This document shows positions 33,645 through 43,143 of a DNA stretch of 43,143 nt, one piece after another. The notes beneath the pieces are model-generated. The model saw nothing but the letters and a program-made list of their open reading frames with translations, ran no database searches and was not told the origin of the DNA. Each line of letters starts with the position of its first letter. Position 1 is the first letter of the stretch. The DNA comes from Pseudacidovorax intermedius (GTDB lineage: Bacteria > Pseudomonadota > Gammaproteobacteria > Burkholderiales > Burkholderiaceae_C): the NCBI RefSeq assembly GCF_003350475.1, contig NZ_QQAV01000002.1, positions 574,703 through 617,845 of the forward strand. The letters are read 5' to 3'. The position numbers and the translations under genes were made by a program.

Positions 33645-35645
33645 TCACACTGGCCAGCGCAGCCGGCGGAAGTCCCGTCGCAGCGCGGCCAGGCCATCGG
33701 TCGGATCGCGTGCGTAGCGCTGGGCTTCCAGCCGCAGCAGCCACTCGCGCGCCGGCGTGGCTTCCTCGCCATGCCGCGTGGTCAGCAGCTCAGCCAGGCG
33801 CCTGGGCGGGCTGCCGGTCGGCGCGGCCACGCCGGCACGGGCCGCGCGCGCACGCGCCCGCGCCAGCAGCCGAAGCCAGGGGTCGGTGCGACGACGCTCG
33901 CGCCAGGCCCAGGCCGCGCCGCCCAGGCTGGCGGCCACCAGTGCCATCAGCAGCACCCGGGCCAGGTCGGCCGGGCTGGGGCTGTCCATGCCGAGGGCCT
34001 TGAGCAGGTCCAGCTGCCGGGTCTGCGTGTAGTTCAGCACCCGCTGGTTCCAGGCGTTGTTGACCGCCTCCCACAGCGCGCGGGCGTGCTGCATCAACGT
34101 GGGGCTCATGGCGCCGATGGCCCCGGCGAGGAAGCCGGGCGGGGGCACCAGGCGCTGGAACTGGCCCACCCGGCCCGGCGACACGGCCGCCGTCGGGTCC
34201 ACGCGCCACCAGCCCTTGCCTTCCTCCCACACCTCGGCCCACGCATGGGCGTCGCTGTTGCGCAGCGTCCAGTAGCCGTCCACCGGGTTGATCTCGCCGC
34301 CCTGGAAGCCGGTGACGATGCGCGCCGGTACGCCCGCGGCCCGCATCAGGATCACGAAGGACGAGGCGATGTGCTCGCAGAACCCGGCCTTGCGGTCGAA
34401 CCAGAACTCGTCGGCCGTCTGCGCGCCGTAGACGCCGGGCTCCAGCGTGTAGACGTAGCCGCCGGTGCGCAGCCGCTGCAGCACGGCGTCGACCAGCGCC
34501 GTCGTGCTGCCGCCGGCCTGTGCCTGCAACTGGCGGGCGAGCGCGGCCGTGCGCGGATTGCTGCCGGGCGGCAGCGCCAGGTTGAAGCCCGGCAGGCCGG
34601 CCCGGTGCACCGGGCCGCTCGTGAAGTCCAGCTGGCTTTGGCCGCGGTAGCGCAGCAGGTCGCCGATGGGGCGGTTGGTGCTCCATTGCAGGTCGTCGCC
34701 CTGGAGCGCGCGCAGGCCGTCGGGCAGGGCGGGCGCCGTGCGCATGGCGTCCAGGGCCAGCAGCCAGGGGCGATTGCTGGGCTCCAGCGTGATCTCGTAG
34801 CCCACCGGCTTGCCGCGGCTGCGCAGCTGGGGCAGGCCGCGCTCCCACGGCTCGGGCGATGTCCATTCGACGCCATCGAAGCGCGACAGCACCGGCCCGC
34901 GGAAGTACAGCGCGGTGCGAGGGGGCGGGGCGTCGCCGTCGAAGCGCACGCGCGCGGCGATGCCGTCGTCCACCGCCAGCTGGGCGATGGTGCCCACGCG
35001 CATGGTGGCCGACAGGCCGCTGCGGCCGGTCATGCCCTCGTTGGGCGTGCCCCACAGCGGCGCCAGCCGCGGGAAGAAGAGGAACAAGGCCAGCATGACG
35101 GGCGCGCCGGCCAGGGTCATGAAGGCCGCGATGCGCGCGGACTGCGCGAGCGGCGGCCGGCCGACCGGCATCTGGGCATTGACCAGCGCGGTGAGCAGCC
35201 CCATCAGCGCCAACAGCATCAGCGCCGCCGTCAGCAGCGACTGCGACTGGAAGAAGCTGGTGAGCATCACGAAGAAGCTCAGGAAGAACACCACGAAGGC
35301 GTCGCGTCGTGCGCGCAGCTCCAGCGTCTTGAGCGCCAGCAGTACCACCACCAGCGTGACGCCGGCCTCGCGGCCGAGCAGCGTGCGGTAGCTCAGCCAG
35401 GTGGCCGCCAGCGCGAGCAGCAACATGCCCACGCGCCAGCGCCGCCCCGGCAGCGGCGCAGAGCGCCAGGCCAGCAGCCCGCGCCCCACCAATACGGCGC
35501 CGGTCAGGACGCTGGTCCACAAGGGCAGCGTCGGCACCTGCGGCAGCAGCACCACCGCGATGACGGCCAGCAGGAAGAGCGTGTCGCGCGCGTCGCGCGG
35601 TAGGCCGGCGGCGCGGGTGCGAAGGCGAAGGGGCAGGGCGGTCAC
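33645..35645 (-). CDS. TgpA-type membrane transglutaminase
   Basis: About 666 aa. The N-terminal half holds at least five hydrophobic helices (DUF3488), starting GLPRDARDTLFLLAVIAVVLL. The periplasmic transglutaminase core has Cys in RKAGFCEHIASSFVILMRAAG, trimmed to RKAGFCEHIASSFVILM, His in RNSDAHAWAEVWEEGKGWW and Asp in RVDPTAAVSP. A further helix and a C-terminal DUF4129-like cytoplasmic segment (PPRRLAELLTTRHGEEA) follow. Pseudomonas TgpA is essential, but its substrate remains unknown. The GTG at 35645, 7 nt after the DUF58 stop, gives the usual short leader; a GTG at 35705 would overlap DUF58 by 53 nt and remains possible. Third gene of the MoxR-DUF58-TgpA operon. Confidence 0.9.
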   Translation of the reverse strand: MTALPLRLRTRAAGLPRDARDTLFLLAVIAVVLLPQVPTLPLWTSVLTGAVLVGRGLLAWRSAPLPGRRWRVGMLLLALAATWLSYRTLLGREAGVTLVVVLLALKTLELRARRDAFVVFFLSFFVMLTSFFQSQSLLTAALMLLALMGLLTALVNAQMPVGRPPLAQSARIAAFMTLAGAPVMLALFLFFPRLAPLWGTPNEGMTGRSGLSATMRVGTIAQLAVDDGIAARVRFDGDAPPPRTALYFRGPVLSRFDGVEWTSPEPWERGLPQLRSRGKPVGYEITLEPSNRPWLLALDAMRTAPALPDGLRALQGDDLQWSTNRPIGDLLRYRGQSQLDFTSGPVHRAGLPGFNLALPPGSNPRTAALARQLQAQAGGSTTALVDAVLQRLRTGGYVYTLEPGVYGAQTADEFWFDRKAGFCEHIASSFVILMRAAGVPARIVTGFQGGEINPVDGYWTLRNSDAHAWAEVWEEGKGWWRVDPTAAVSPGRVGQFQRLVPPPGFLAGAIGAMSPTLMQHARALWEAVNNAWNQRVLNYTQTRQLDLLKALGMDSPSPADLARVLLMALVAASLGGAAWAWRERRRTDPWLRLLARARARAARAGVAAPTGSPPRRLAELLTTRHGEEATPAREWLLRLEAQRYARDPTDGLAALRRDFRRLRWPV

Positions 35646-35652
35646 GGCAGCG

Positions 35653-36621
35653 TCAAGGGGCAAGGGCCAGGGCTTCGAGGCAGGCACGTCGGTGGGCTTC
35701 GCCACGCGACGGCCCCAGGCTGCGCCCGCCGATGCGCAGGCCGTAGTCGAGCTCCAGCCGGTCGGCCTGCAGCACCCAGGCCGTCAGGCGGGACAGCCGC
35801 GCCTCGGCATCGGGCAGGCCGGTGGCGGCGGCATCCAGCCAGAGCGAATGGCGCGAGGACTGCTGGCTGTCGCGGCTGACCAGTTCCTCGGAACCGGCCG
35901 CCTGCGCGCGGGCCACGCGCTTCCACACCAGCTGGCGCAGCGGGTCGCCACGCTGGTAGACGCGCACCCCTTCGAAGCCGCTGCCGCCGGCCTGGCGCCG
36001 GGCCGAGCTGGTGTTGTCCGCATCGGCGGGGCCGGTGGGCAGCGGCGGCGCACCCACCTCGGCGGCGGGCCAGACCAGCAATTGCGCCGCCGGGCGCCAG
36101 ACGGTCCAGACGCGGAAGGCACCCATGGGAAAGCGCGTCTCGGCTGTGAGCGTGGGCACGGCATGCAGGCCGCGGCGCGGCGGCAGGAAGGCGATGCCCA
36201 CCGTGGTCCCGCCCTGCGCGGGCACATCCGTCCACGACCAGTGGCCGCTGCCGCGCACGGCCAGACCGATGCCGAAGCGCGTGCGCCGGCCCGTGTTGTG
36301 CAGCACCACCCGCAGCACGGCTGCCGCGCCCGCATGGCCGGGCACGGGCGGCAGCAGGTGCATCTGCAGGCCGCGCAGCGTGCCGTGGCCCACATGCATG
36401 CCGGCCACAGCGCAGCCAGCGATGAGGAAGGTCAGCAGGTAGCCCAGGTTGAGCTGGTAGTTGATCGAGGCCACCAGCAGCACCATCAGCGTGGCGGCCA
36501 GCAGCAGCCCGGCGCGGGTCGGCAGGATGTAGACCTGCCTTTGCGTGAGCGTGACCTGGTCGCTGGGCGCGCGGCGCGCGAGCAGCCAGGTCTCCATGCG
36601 CTGGCGCAGGGGGAGGGCCAT
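35653..36621 (-). CDS. DUF58 domain protein
   Basis: 322 aa. Two hydrophobic helices at about 35-75 anchor it; the DUF58 motif FEGVRVYQRGDPLRQLVWKR appears near residue 240 (core GDPLRQLVWK), where a von Willebrand-like fold begins. MoxR ATPases and DUF58 proteins are a conserved pair thought to act as a chaperone-like complex on membrane or periplasmic targets, and with TgpA transglutaminases they form one of the commonest three-gene sets. It starts 18 nt after the moxR-like stop. Confidence 0.9.
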   Translation of the reverse strand: MALPLRQRMETWLLARRAPSDQVTLTQRQVYILPTRAGLLLAATLMVLLVASINYQLNLGYLLTFLIAGCAVAGMHVGHGTLRGLQMHLLPPVPGHAGAAAVLRVVLHNTGRRTRFGIGLAVRGSGHWSWTDVPAQGGTTVGIAFLPPRRGLHAVPTLTAETRFPMGAFRVWTVWRPAAQLLVWPAAEVGAPPLPTGPADADNTSSARRQAGGSGFEGVRVYQRGDPLRQLVWKRVARAQAAGSEELVSRDSQQSSRHSLWLDAAATGLPDAEARLSRLTAWVLQADRLELDYGLRIGGRSLGPSRGEAHRRACLEALALAP

Positions 36622-36639
36622 GGACGGTCGGCGCCCGGG

Positions 36640-37572
<933 letters not shown>

Positions 37573-37637
37573 CCGCAGAAGATAGCGCATGCGCCCCGGC
37601 TGGCCGCCGCCTGGGGCCATGCACGAGAAGACGAGAC

Positions 37638-38597
37638 ATGGGCAACACCGGCTACTACACGCACCGCGATTTCTGGAAGCATGAAATGGGGCGCGGCCAT
37701 CCCGAATGCCCCGAGCGCCTGGACGCGATCGAGGACCGCCTGCTCGTCACCGGCGTGGCCGATGCGCTGGAGCGCCACGACGACGACATCCCCCTGGCCA
37801 CCCTGGCCCAGATCACCCGGGCCCACAGCGCCGAGCACATGGAGCGGCTCGAAGCCCTGGCCCAGCGCCTGGTGGCCGACGCGCCGGCCGGTGGCCCCGA
37901 CCATGCGCCCGTCGATCCCGACACCTCCCTCTGCCGCGGCACGCTGCTGGCGGCACGCCGCGCGGCCGGTGCCGCCATCGCGGCCACCGACGCGGTGATG
38001 GGCGGCCAGTTGCAGAACGCCTTCTGCGCCGTGCGCCCGCCGGGCCACCATGCCTGCCGCGAGCAGGCCATGGGCTTCTGCTTCCTGAACAACGTGGCCA
38101 TCGCGGCGCGGCATGCGCTGGACGAGCACGGCATCTCCCGCGTGGCGGTGGTGGACTTCGACGTGCACCACGGCAACGGCACCGAAGATATCCTGGCCGG
38201 CGACCCGCGGGTGCTGATGGTGGGCATCTTCCAGCATCCCTTCTACCCGTTCAGCGGCACCGACCAACCGGCCGACAACATGGTCAACGTGCCCATCCCC
38301 GCCTACACCCGCGGCATGGACGTGCGCGAGATGATCGAGGCGGTGTGGATGCCCCGGCTGGAGGCCTTCCGGCCCGAGCTGGTGATCGTGAGCGCCGGCT
38401 TCGACGCCCACCGCGAGGACGAGCTGGGCCAGCTCGGCCTCAACGAGAACGACTACATCTGGATCACCAGCCGCATCCGCGAGGTGGCCGACCGGTATGC
38501 CAAGGGCCGCATCGTCTCGCTGCTGGAAGGCGGCTACAACCTCGACGCGCTGGCCCGTAGCGTCGAGGCGCATGTGCGGGTGCTGGCCGACCTCTGA
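37638..38597 (+). CDS. Histone deacetylase-family deacylase
   Basis: 319 aa arginase/deacetylase-fold zinc enzyme of the bacterial HDAC-like (class II/acetylpolyamine amidohydrolase) group. Active-site His pair in RPPGHHACRE (137-138), zinc ligands Asp175 and His177 in DFDVHHGNGTED, third ligand Asp in VSAGFDAHRED, and the transition-state Tyr in LEGGYNLDAL. The N-terminal HPECPERLDAI is the usual family start. It removes acyl groups from lysine-like amines or polyamines; the physiological substrate is unknown. Single gene, not linked functionally to its neighbours as far as I can see. Confidence 0.93.
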   Translation: MGNTGYYTHRDFWKHEMGRGHPECPERLDAIEDRLLVTGVADALERHDDDIPLATLAQITRAHSAEHMERLEALAQRLVADAPAGGPDHAPVDPDTSLCRGTLLAARRAAGAAIAATDAVMGGQLQNAFCAVRPPGHHACREQAMGFCFLNNVAIAARHALDEHGISRVAVVDFDVHHGNGTEDILAGDPRVLMVGIFQHPFYPFSGTDQPADNMVNVPIPAYTRGMDVREMIEAVWMPRLEAFRPELVIVSAGFDAHREDELGQLGLNENDYIWITSRIREVADRYAKGRIVSLLEGGYNLDALARSVEAHVRVLADL

Positions 38598-38609
38598 GCG
38601 CCGGCGCGC

Positions 38610-38945
38610 TCAGGCCTGCCAGACGCCGTAGCCTGCCTCGCGCAGGCCGATCGCCAGTTCCACTTCCATCTCCACGGCGGCGCGGTAGGGCATGGGGTTG
38701 TAGGCTTCGTACAACTCGGGCATGAGTCGCTCGCCGTACTTCAGGACGAAGCGATTGGCCTGCACCCCAGCCATGTGGCGGTCGAAGCGCAGGTCGGGGT
38801 CCAGGCCCGTCATGCCGACGTAGACGCAGGGCTTGAGGATGTCGTGGTCCGGGTTGGCGCGGCGGAAGGCCGGCTCGTTCCACACGCGCTCGGACAGCAG
38901 CACGACGTAGACGTGGTGGTGGTCTCGTGAGCGGCGGCGCGGCAT
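38610..38945 (-). CDS. GIY-YIG-like nuclease-fold protein
   Basis: 111 aa. HVYVVLLSERV near residue 11 followed by VYVGMTGLDPDLRFDRHMAG (41-60) corresponds to the YVYxL...YVGxT...RxxxH pattern of small GIY-YIG proteins, where the Tyr, Arg and His are catalytic; a C-terminal Glu lies in AAVEMEVELAIGLREAGY. Cellular role unknown. The start ATG at 38945 lies at the upstream edge of the family homology; the open frame continues far upstream antisense to the MscS gene and is not real there. It converges on the deacylase gene with 12 nt between stops. Confidence 0.75.
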   Translation of the reverse strand: MPRRRSRDHHHVYVVLLSERVWNEPAFRRANPDHDILKPCVYVGMTGLDPDLRFDRHMAGVQANRFVLKYGERLMPELYEAYNPMPYRAAVEMEVELAIGLREAGYGVWQA

Positions 38946-39087
38946 GGGCGGACGATTGTCCGTCGGCACCCTGCATGCCGACGGTTGCCGGCTGACATCG
39001 ACGTCTGCTCGCCGAGCCGACGCCGCTTGGTACCCTCGCCCCTCCCGCAACTCCCGTGATCTTCCCTGCAGGGGAAGCCGCCAGCGC

Positions 39088-40416
39088 ATGCTCGACTGGA
39101 ATGGATTCGTACAGCGCCTCTCCGAGGTGCACGCCCGCACACTGTGGATCGAGATCGCCGCGCTGGTGCTGTGCCTGCTGCTCGCCTGGGGCGTGACCCG
39201 GTGGTTCGGCCGCGACCAGCCGGGCGATTCGCTGTGGTTCGGCGAGAAGAGCTTCGACGGCTTGCTCTTTCCCCTGCTGGCGCTGGCCTTCACGGATCTG
39301 GCGCGGCGGCTGCTGCTGACGGTGCAGCCCACGCTGCTGCTGCGGGTGGCGGTGTCGATCTTCCTGGCGCTGCTGGCCATCCGGCTGTTCGCGCGGGTGT
39401 TGCGGCGCGTCTTCCCGGCCTCGGCACTGGTGCGGCTGGTGGAGCGCACCATCTCGTGGGTGGCGTGGGGGGCCGCCATCCTCTGGATCGTGGGGCTGCT
39501 GCCGCCCGTGCTGGCCGAACTGGAGGCGATCAACCTCGGTTTCGGCAAGACGCGGGTCAGCCTGCGCACGCTGTTCGAAGGCGTGCTGTCGTGCGGCGTG
39601 GTGCTGATGATCACGCTGTGGATCTCGTCCACCATCGAGAAGCGGCTGCTCACGCCGGCGGTGAGCGACCTGTCGATGCGCAAGGTGGCCTCGAACGCGG
39701 TGCGTGCCGGGCTGCTGCTGGTCGGGCTGCTGTTCGCACTGTCCGCCGTGGGCGTGGACCTGACCGCGCTCTCCGTGCTGGGCGGCGCGCTGGGCGTGGG
39801 CCTGGGCTTCGGTCTGCAGAAGCTCGCGGCCAACTATGTGAGTGGCTTCGTGATCCTGCTGGAGCGCTCCATCCGCATCGGCGACAGCGTCAAGGTCGAC
39901 ACTTTCGAAGGCCGCATCACGGACATCAAAACCCGCTACACGCTGATCCGCGCCGGCAACGGCCGGCAGGCCATCGTGCCCAACGAGTCGATCATCACGG
40001 GCCGGGTCGAGAACCTGACGCTCGCGGACCTCAAGACCAATCTCAACACCGTCATCGCCGTGGGCTACGACAGCGATCCGACGCAGGTGCAGACGATCCT
40101 GTGCGAGGCCGCCGCCGCGCAGGACCGGGTGCTGGCCGACCCGAAGCCGGTGGCCTTCCTCACCAACTTTGGTGCCGACGGGCTGGAATTCACGCTCAAC
40201 TACTGGATCAGCGATCCGGACAAGGGCAAAGACAACGTGCGCTCGGCGGTCAACATCGCGGTGCTGGACGGACTGCGGCGGGCCGGCATCGACATTCCTT
40301 TTCCGCAGCGGGTCGTGCGGGTGGCGTCGCTGCCGCCCGGCATGGGCCAGCAGACGCCCCCGGGCGGCGAAGGCCTGCCCCTGCAGGGCGGCGGGGACGC
40401 CACCGGAGGCGCCTGA
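39088..40416 (+). CDS. MscS-family mechanosensitive ion channel
   Basis: About 442 aa. N-terminal helices at about 20-40, 55-75 and 85-105 plus two more precede the conserved pore helix and beta domain: LSVLGGALGVGLGFGLQKLA, NYVSGFVILLERSIRIGDSV and GRITDIKTRYTLIRAGNGR, then VPNESIITGRVENLTL. The C-terminal alpha/beta domain ends in a Gly/Pro-rich tail. It would open under membrane tension during hypo-osmotic shock. ATG at 39088 with AGGGGAA 11 nt upstream is preferred over one 144 nt earlier that would add an Arg-rich, non-membrane leader and overlap the divergent GIY-YIG start. Confidence 0.92.
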   Translation: MLDWNGFVQRLSEVHARTLWIEIAALVLCLLLAWGVTRWFGRDQPGDSLWFGEKSFDGLLFPLLALAFTDLARRLLLTVQPTLLLRVAVSIFLALLAIRLFARVLRRVFPASALVRLVERTISWVAWGAAILWIVGLLPPVLAELEAINLGFGKTRVSLRTLFEGVLSCGVVLMITLWISSTIEKRLLTPAVSDLSMRKVASNAVRAGLLLVGLLFALSAVGVDLTALSVLGGALGVGLGFGLQKLAANYVSGFVILLERSIRIGDSVKVDTFEGRITDIKTRYTLIRAGNGRQAIVPNESIITGRVENLTLADLKTNLNTVIAVGYDSDPTQVQTILCEAAAAQDRVLADPKPVAFLTNFGADGLEFTLNYWISDPDKGKDNVRSAVNIAVLDGLRRAGIDIPFPQRVVRVASLPPGMGQQTPPGGEGLPLQGGGDATGGA

Positions 40417-40507
40417 ACGGGGCCGTTGCGGGCTGCGAAGGGTGGTGGGCCGGTGATCAACGGCCGCTCCAGCGCCGGCCTTGTCCCTCGGTCCGTGTCG
40501 CCAATGC

Positions 40508-40537
40508 TGCAGCGCACGAGGAATCCGTCACTATAAT
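40508..40537 (+). promoter_or_regulatory. Promoter of etfBA operon
   Basis: A perfect -10 hexamer TATAAT lies at 40532-40537, 152 nt upstream of etfB. A weak -35 candidate CTGCAG (40508-40513) is 18 nt away. The preceding 90 nt after the mscS stop contain no gene. Confidence 0.6.
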
Positions 40538-40542
40538 CTTCA

Positions 40543-40564
40543 AAAAAGCACGATCGTTCTTTTT
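40543..40564. promoter_or_regulatory. 22-bp palindromic operator upstream of etfB
   Basis: A/T flanks and the core ACGATCGT (40550-40557) form a palindrome centred between 40553 and 40554 in which 10 of 11 base pairs match over 40543-40564. It begins 6 nt after TATAAT, so a bound protein would block transcription start. Size, symmetry and CG core suit a TetR-family repressor of fatty-acid catabolism (FadP/PsrA class); the specific regulator is inferred. Confidence 0.65.
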
Positions 40565-40689
40565 ATTGCGGTGGCGCTGGCCGCCCGCGTCGTCCCAGCG
40601 GGCAAAGCACGCCCGCCGGAGGGGTCGCCCTAGAATGTTTTGCTGAGTTGCGCAGCAACACGCCTTTTGCAATCAACGGAGTCAAGCCA

Positions 40690-41439
40690 ATGAAGATTCT
40701 GGTCCCCGTCAAGCGGGTCGTCGACTACAACGTGAAGGTGCGCGTCAAGAGCGACGGCAGCGGGGTGGACATCGCCAACGTCAAGATGAGCATGAACCCC
40801 TTCGACGAGATCGCCGTCGAAGAGGCCGTGCGGCTGAAGGAAAAGGGCGTGGCCACCGAGGTCATCGCCGTCAGCTGCGGCGAAGCCAAGTGCCAGGAAA
40901 CGCTGCGCACCGCCATGGCCATCGGCGCCGACCGCGGCATCCTGGTCGAGACCACCGAGGAGCTGCAGCCCCTGGCCGTGGCCAAGCTGCTCAAGGCCCT
41001 GGTCGACAAGGAACAGCCCGCGCTCATCATCCTGGGCAAGCAGGCCATTGACGACGACGCCAACCAGACCGGCCAGATGCTCGCTGCCCTGGCCGACCTG
41101 CCGCAAGCCACCTTCGCCAGCAAGGTCGAGGTCGAAGGCGACAGGGCCAAGGTCACGCGCGAAGTCGACGGCGGCCTGGAAACCATCAGCCTGAGCCTGC
41201 CGGCCGTGGTCACCACCGACCTGCGCCTCAATGAGCCGCGCTACGTCACGCTGCCCAACATCATGAAGGCCAAGAAGAAGCCGCTGGACACCGTCAAGCC
41301 CGAGGACCTGGGTGTGGACGTCAAGCCGCGCCTGAAGACCTTGAAGGTCAGCGAGCCGGCCAAGCGCGGCGCCGGCGTGAAGGTGCCCGACGTCGCCACG
41401 CTGGTCGACAAGCTCAAGAACGAAGCCAAGGTCATCTGA
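40690..41439 (+). CDS. etfB: Electron transfer flavoprotein beta subunit
   Basis: 249 aa, beta subunit of the soluble FAD/AMP heterodimer that collects electrons from acyl-CoA dehydrogenases and hands them to ETF-ubiquinone oxidoreductase. Family features: [19 protein letters not shown] start, [19 protein letters not shown], the AMP-binding [19 protein letters not shown] and [15 protein letters not shown] at 40690 with ACGGAG about 8 nt upstream is preferred over an in-frame start 42 nt earlier. It is followed by etfA after 32 nt and, beyond a terminator, by an acyl-CoA dehydrogenase gene. Confidence 0.96.
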   Translation: MKILVPVKRVVDYNVKVRVKSDGSGVDIANVKMSMNPFDEIAVEEAVRLKEKGVATEVIAVSCGEAKCQETLRTAMAIGADRGILVETTEELQPLAVAKLLKALVDKEQPALIILGKQAIDDDANQTGQMLAALADLPQATFASKVEVEGDRAKVTREVDGGLETISLSLPAVVTTDLRLNEPRYVTLPNIMKAKKKPLDTVKPEDLGVDVKPRLKTLKVSEPAKRGAGVKVPDVATLVDKLKNEAKVI

Positions 41440-41471
41440 TCGGCACGGACACGACGAAGGAAAGACAAGAC

Positions 41472-42404
41472 ATGACCGCACTCGTCATTGCAGAACACGA
41501 CAACCAGTCGATCAAGCCCGCCACGCTGAACACCGTCACGGCCGCTGCCGCCTGCGGCGGTGAGGTCCATGTGCTGGTGGCCGGCCAGAACGCCGGCGCC
41601 GCCGCCCAGGCCGCCGCGCAGATTGCCGGCGTGGCCAAGGTGATCCATGCCGACGGCGCGAGCCTGGCCGAGGGCCTGGCCGAGAACGTCGCGGCCCAGG
41701 TGCTGGCCCTGGCCGGCGACTACAGCCACATCCTGTTCCCGGCCACCGCCGCGGGCAAGAACGTCGCTCCGCGCGTGGCCGCCAAGCTGGACGTGGCGCA
41801 GATCAGCGACATCACCAAGGTCGACAGCCCCGACACGTTCGAGCGCCCGATCTACGCCGGCAACGCCATCGCCACCGTGCAATCGGCCGACGCCAAGAAG
41901 GTGATCACCGTGCGCACCACGGGCTTCGACGCCGCCGCTGCCACCGGCGGCAGCGCGCAGGTCGAGACCAAGGACGCCGCCGCTGACAGCGGCAAGAGCG
42001 CCTTCGTGGGCCGCGAGGTGAGCAAGAACGACCGTCCCGAGCTGACGGCGGCCAAGATCATCGTGTCGGGCGGCCGTGCGCTGGGCAGCAGCGAGAAGTT
42101 CCAGGAAGTGATGACGCCGCTGGCCGACAAGTTGGGCGCCGCCATCGGTGCCAGCCGCGCGGCGGTGGACGCGGGCTATGCGCCCAACGACCTGCAGGTG
42201 GGCCAGACGGGCAAGATCGTGGCGCCGCAGCTGTACGTGGCCGCCGGCATCTCGGGCGCCATCCAGCACTTGGCCGGCATGAAGGACTCCAAGGTGATCG
42301 TGGCGATCAACAAGGACCCGGAAGCGCCGATCTTCAGCGTGGCCGACTACGGCCTCGAAGCCGACCTGTTCACGGCCGTGCCGGAGCTGGTCAAGGCGCT
42401 CTGA
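41472..42404 (+). CDS. etfA: Electron transfer flavoprotein alpha subunit
   Basis: 310 aa. The N-terminal part starts [20 protein letters not shown]; the C-terminal FAD-binding domain has [51 protein letters not shown] and [28 protein letters not shown] lies about 8 nt before the ATG. Paired with etfB it forms the cytosolic ETF dimer; the downstream acyl-CoA dehydrogenase is a likely electron donor. Confidence 0.97.
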   Translation: MTALVIAEHDNQSIKPATLNTVTAAAACGGEVHVLVAGQNAGAAAQAAAQIAGVAKVIHADGASLAEGLAENVAAQVLALAGDYSHILFPATAAGKNVAPRVAAKLDVAQISDITKVDSPDTFERPIYAGNAIATVQSADAKKVITVRTTGFDAAAATGGSAQVETKDAAADSGKSAFVGREVSKNDRPELTAAKIIVSGGRALGSSEKFQEVMTPLADKLGAAIGASRAAVDAGYAPNDLQVGQTGKIVAPQLYVAAGISGAIQHLAGMKDSKVIVAINKDPEAPIFSVADYGLEADLFTAVPELVKAL

Positions 42405-42434
42405 GGCTTTAGGCCCGCGGCAGCACGCACCCAA

Positions 42435-42460
42435 GGGCATCGTTCGCGATGCCCTTTTTT
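42435..42460 (+). terminator. Intrinsic terminator after etfA
   Basis: GGGCATCG (42435-42442) and CGATGCCC (42447-42454) form a perfect 8-bp stem closed by a TTCG tetraloop and followed by six T. It should separate etfBA from the acyl-CoA dehydrogenase, at least in part. Confidence 0.93.
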
Positions 42461-42559
42461 CTTCGCCGGGCGCGCCTTCGCGCAGCCCGCGCGGCCGCAT
42501 GCCGGACGCGGCGGTGCGGCGCACCGTTCCATTCGCCATCGTCATTCGAGGAGACACCC

Positions 42560-43143
42560 ATGAGCTATACCGCGCCCATCAAGGACATGCTGTTCGACAT
42601 CGAGCATCTGGCGCGCATCGACGAGATCGCCCAGATGCCGGGTTTTGGCGACGCCGGCCTGGACACCGCCGCCGCCGTGCTGGAGGAATGCGCCAAGCTG
42701 ACGCAGGACGTGATCGCGCCGCTGAACGTGGCGGGTGACCGCGACCCCTCGTCCTTCAAGGACGGCGCGGTGCGCACCACGCCCGGCTTCAAGGACGCCT
42801 TCCGCCAGTACGCGGAGGGCGGCTGGCAGGGTCTGCAGCATCCGGTGGACTTCGGCGGCCAGGGCCTGCCCAAGACCATCGGCGCGGCCTGCGGCGAGAT
42901 GGTCAACAGCGCCAACCTCAGCTTCGCGCTGTGCCCGCTGCTGACCGACGGCGCCATCGAAGCATTGCTGACGGCCGGCTCGGATCAACTGAAGGCGACG
43001 TACCTTGAGAAGCTGGTGAGCGGCGAATGGACCGGCACCATGAACCTGACCGAGCCGCAGGCCGGCAGCGATCTCGCCCTGGTGCGCACCCGCGCCGAGC
43101 CGCAGCCCGACGGCAGCTACAAGGTCTTCGGCACCAAGATCTA
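42560..43143 (+). CDS. Acyl-CoA dehydrogenase, 5' part (runs off the window)
   Basis: The first 194 codons are present. MSYTAPIKDMLFDIEHLARI is the start of the long (about 600 aa) acyl-CoA dehydrogenase subgroup seen in Burkholderiales next to etfBA; GGWQGLQHPVDFGGQGLP and WTGTMNLTEPQAGSDLALVR are dehydrogenase signatures, the latter forming part of the FAD/substrate site. It would catalyse alpha,beta-desaturation of an acyl-CoA and pass electrons to ETF. GAGGAGA lies about 6 nt before the ATG at 42560. The catalytic Glu and the C-terminal domain lie beyond the window. A separate promoter may lie in the 99 nt after the terminator, but none is clear. Confidence 0.93.
   Translation, partial: MSYTAPIKDMLFDIEHLARIDEIAQMPGFGDAGLDTAAAVLEECAKLTQDVIAPLNVAGDRDPSSFKDGAVRTTPGFKDAFRQYAEGGWQGLQHPVDFGGQGLPKTIGAACGEMVNSANLSFALCPLLTDGAIEALLTAGSDQLKATYLEKLVSGEWTGTMNLTEPQAGSDLALVRTRAEPQPDGSYKVFGTKI

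Noticed and set aside
38946-39833. N-terminal 296-residue extension of the GIY-YIG-like protein
   Set aside because: Ser/Thr/Arg-rich sequence antisense to the MscS channel gene; homology starts only near 38945.

Overview
The window reads as chromosomal DNA of a GC-rich betaproteobacterium, most likely Burkholderiales/Comamonadaceae. This rests on overall GC richness, the style of the etfBA-acyl-CoA dehydrogenase operon, the glpK-glpR-glpD arrangement and the protein flavours; no rRNA or housekeeping marker settles it. Genes are dense and mostly in short operons, and the strong antisense open frames are GC-driven shadows.

Layout. 1-180: tRNA-Asp with its terminator. 181-3251 (minus): a Tat-type secreted CrtC/AttH-like hydrolase, then an operon read as ridA-like, small lipoprotein, PLP-dependent cysteine-synthase-like enzyme. 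3349-10860 (minus): an amidoligase-type cluster of a DUF2126 giant transglutaminase, a fused circularly permuted ATP-grasp/alpha-E protein and a second transglutaminase. 11003-13387 (plus): comEC. 13463-16008 (plus): a second circularly permuted ATP-grasp plus alpha-E pair as separate genes, closed by a clear terminator. 16309-25966 (plus): a complete type I secretion locus of HlyB-like ABC exporter, HlyD-like adaptor, a small A/T-rich gene cassette, an 1130-residue RTX protein and a TolC-like outer-membrane protein. 26090-30149: glycerol catabolism, glpK and glpR (minus) divergent from glpD (plus). 30175-33611 (minus): GAF histidine kinase, HD-domain hydrolase, MltB lytic transglycosylase. 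33645-37572 (minus): the MoxR/DUF58/TgpA transglutaminase trio. 37638-40416: HDAC-like deacylase (plus), GIY-YIG-like protein (minus), MscS channel (plus). 40532-43143 (plus): promoter and palindromic operator, etfB, etfA, terminator, and the 5' part of an acyl-CoA dehydrogenase that runs off the window.

Most interesting: the type I secretion locus is a mosaic. Between hlyD and the RTX gene sit small A/T-rich membrane-protein genes, and the same foreign-looking composition continues into about the first 160 codons of the RTX gene before changing abruptly to host-like GC-rich DNA. Because type I signals are C-terminal, this is what an exchangeable N-terminal toxin domain with upstream membrane immunity genes would look like. 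That is inference; no toxin activity can be read from sequence. Also notable are two paralogous ATP-grasp/alpha-E systems on either side of comEC, an exact 486-nt periodicity in the RTX region, a heptanucleotide tandem array upstream of the histidine kinase, and a near-perfect 22-bp palindrome just downstream of the etf promoter.
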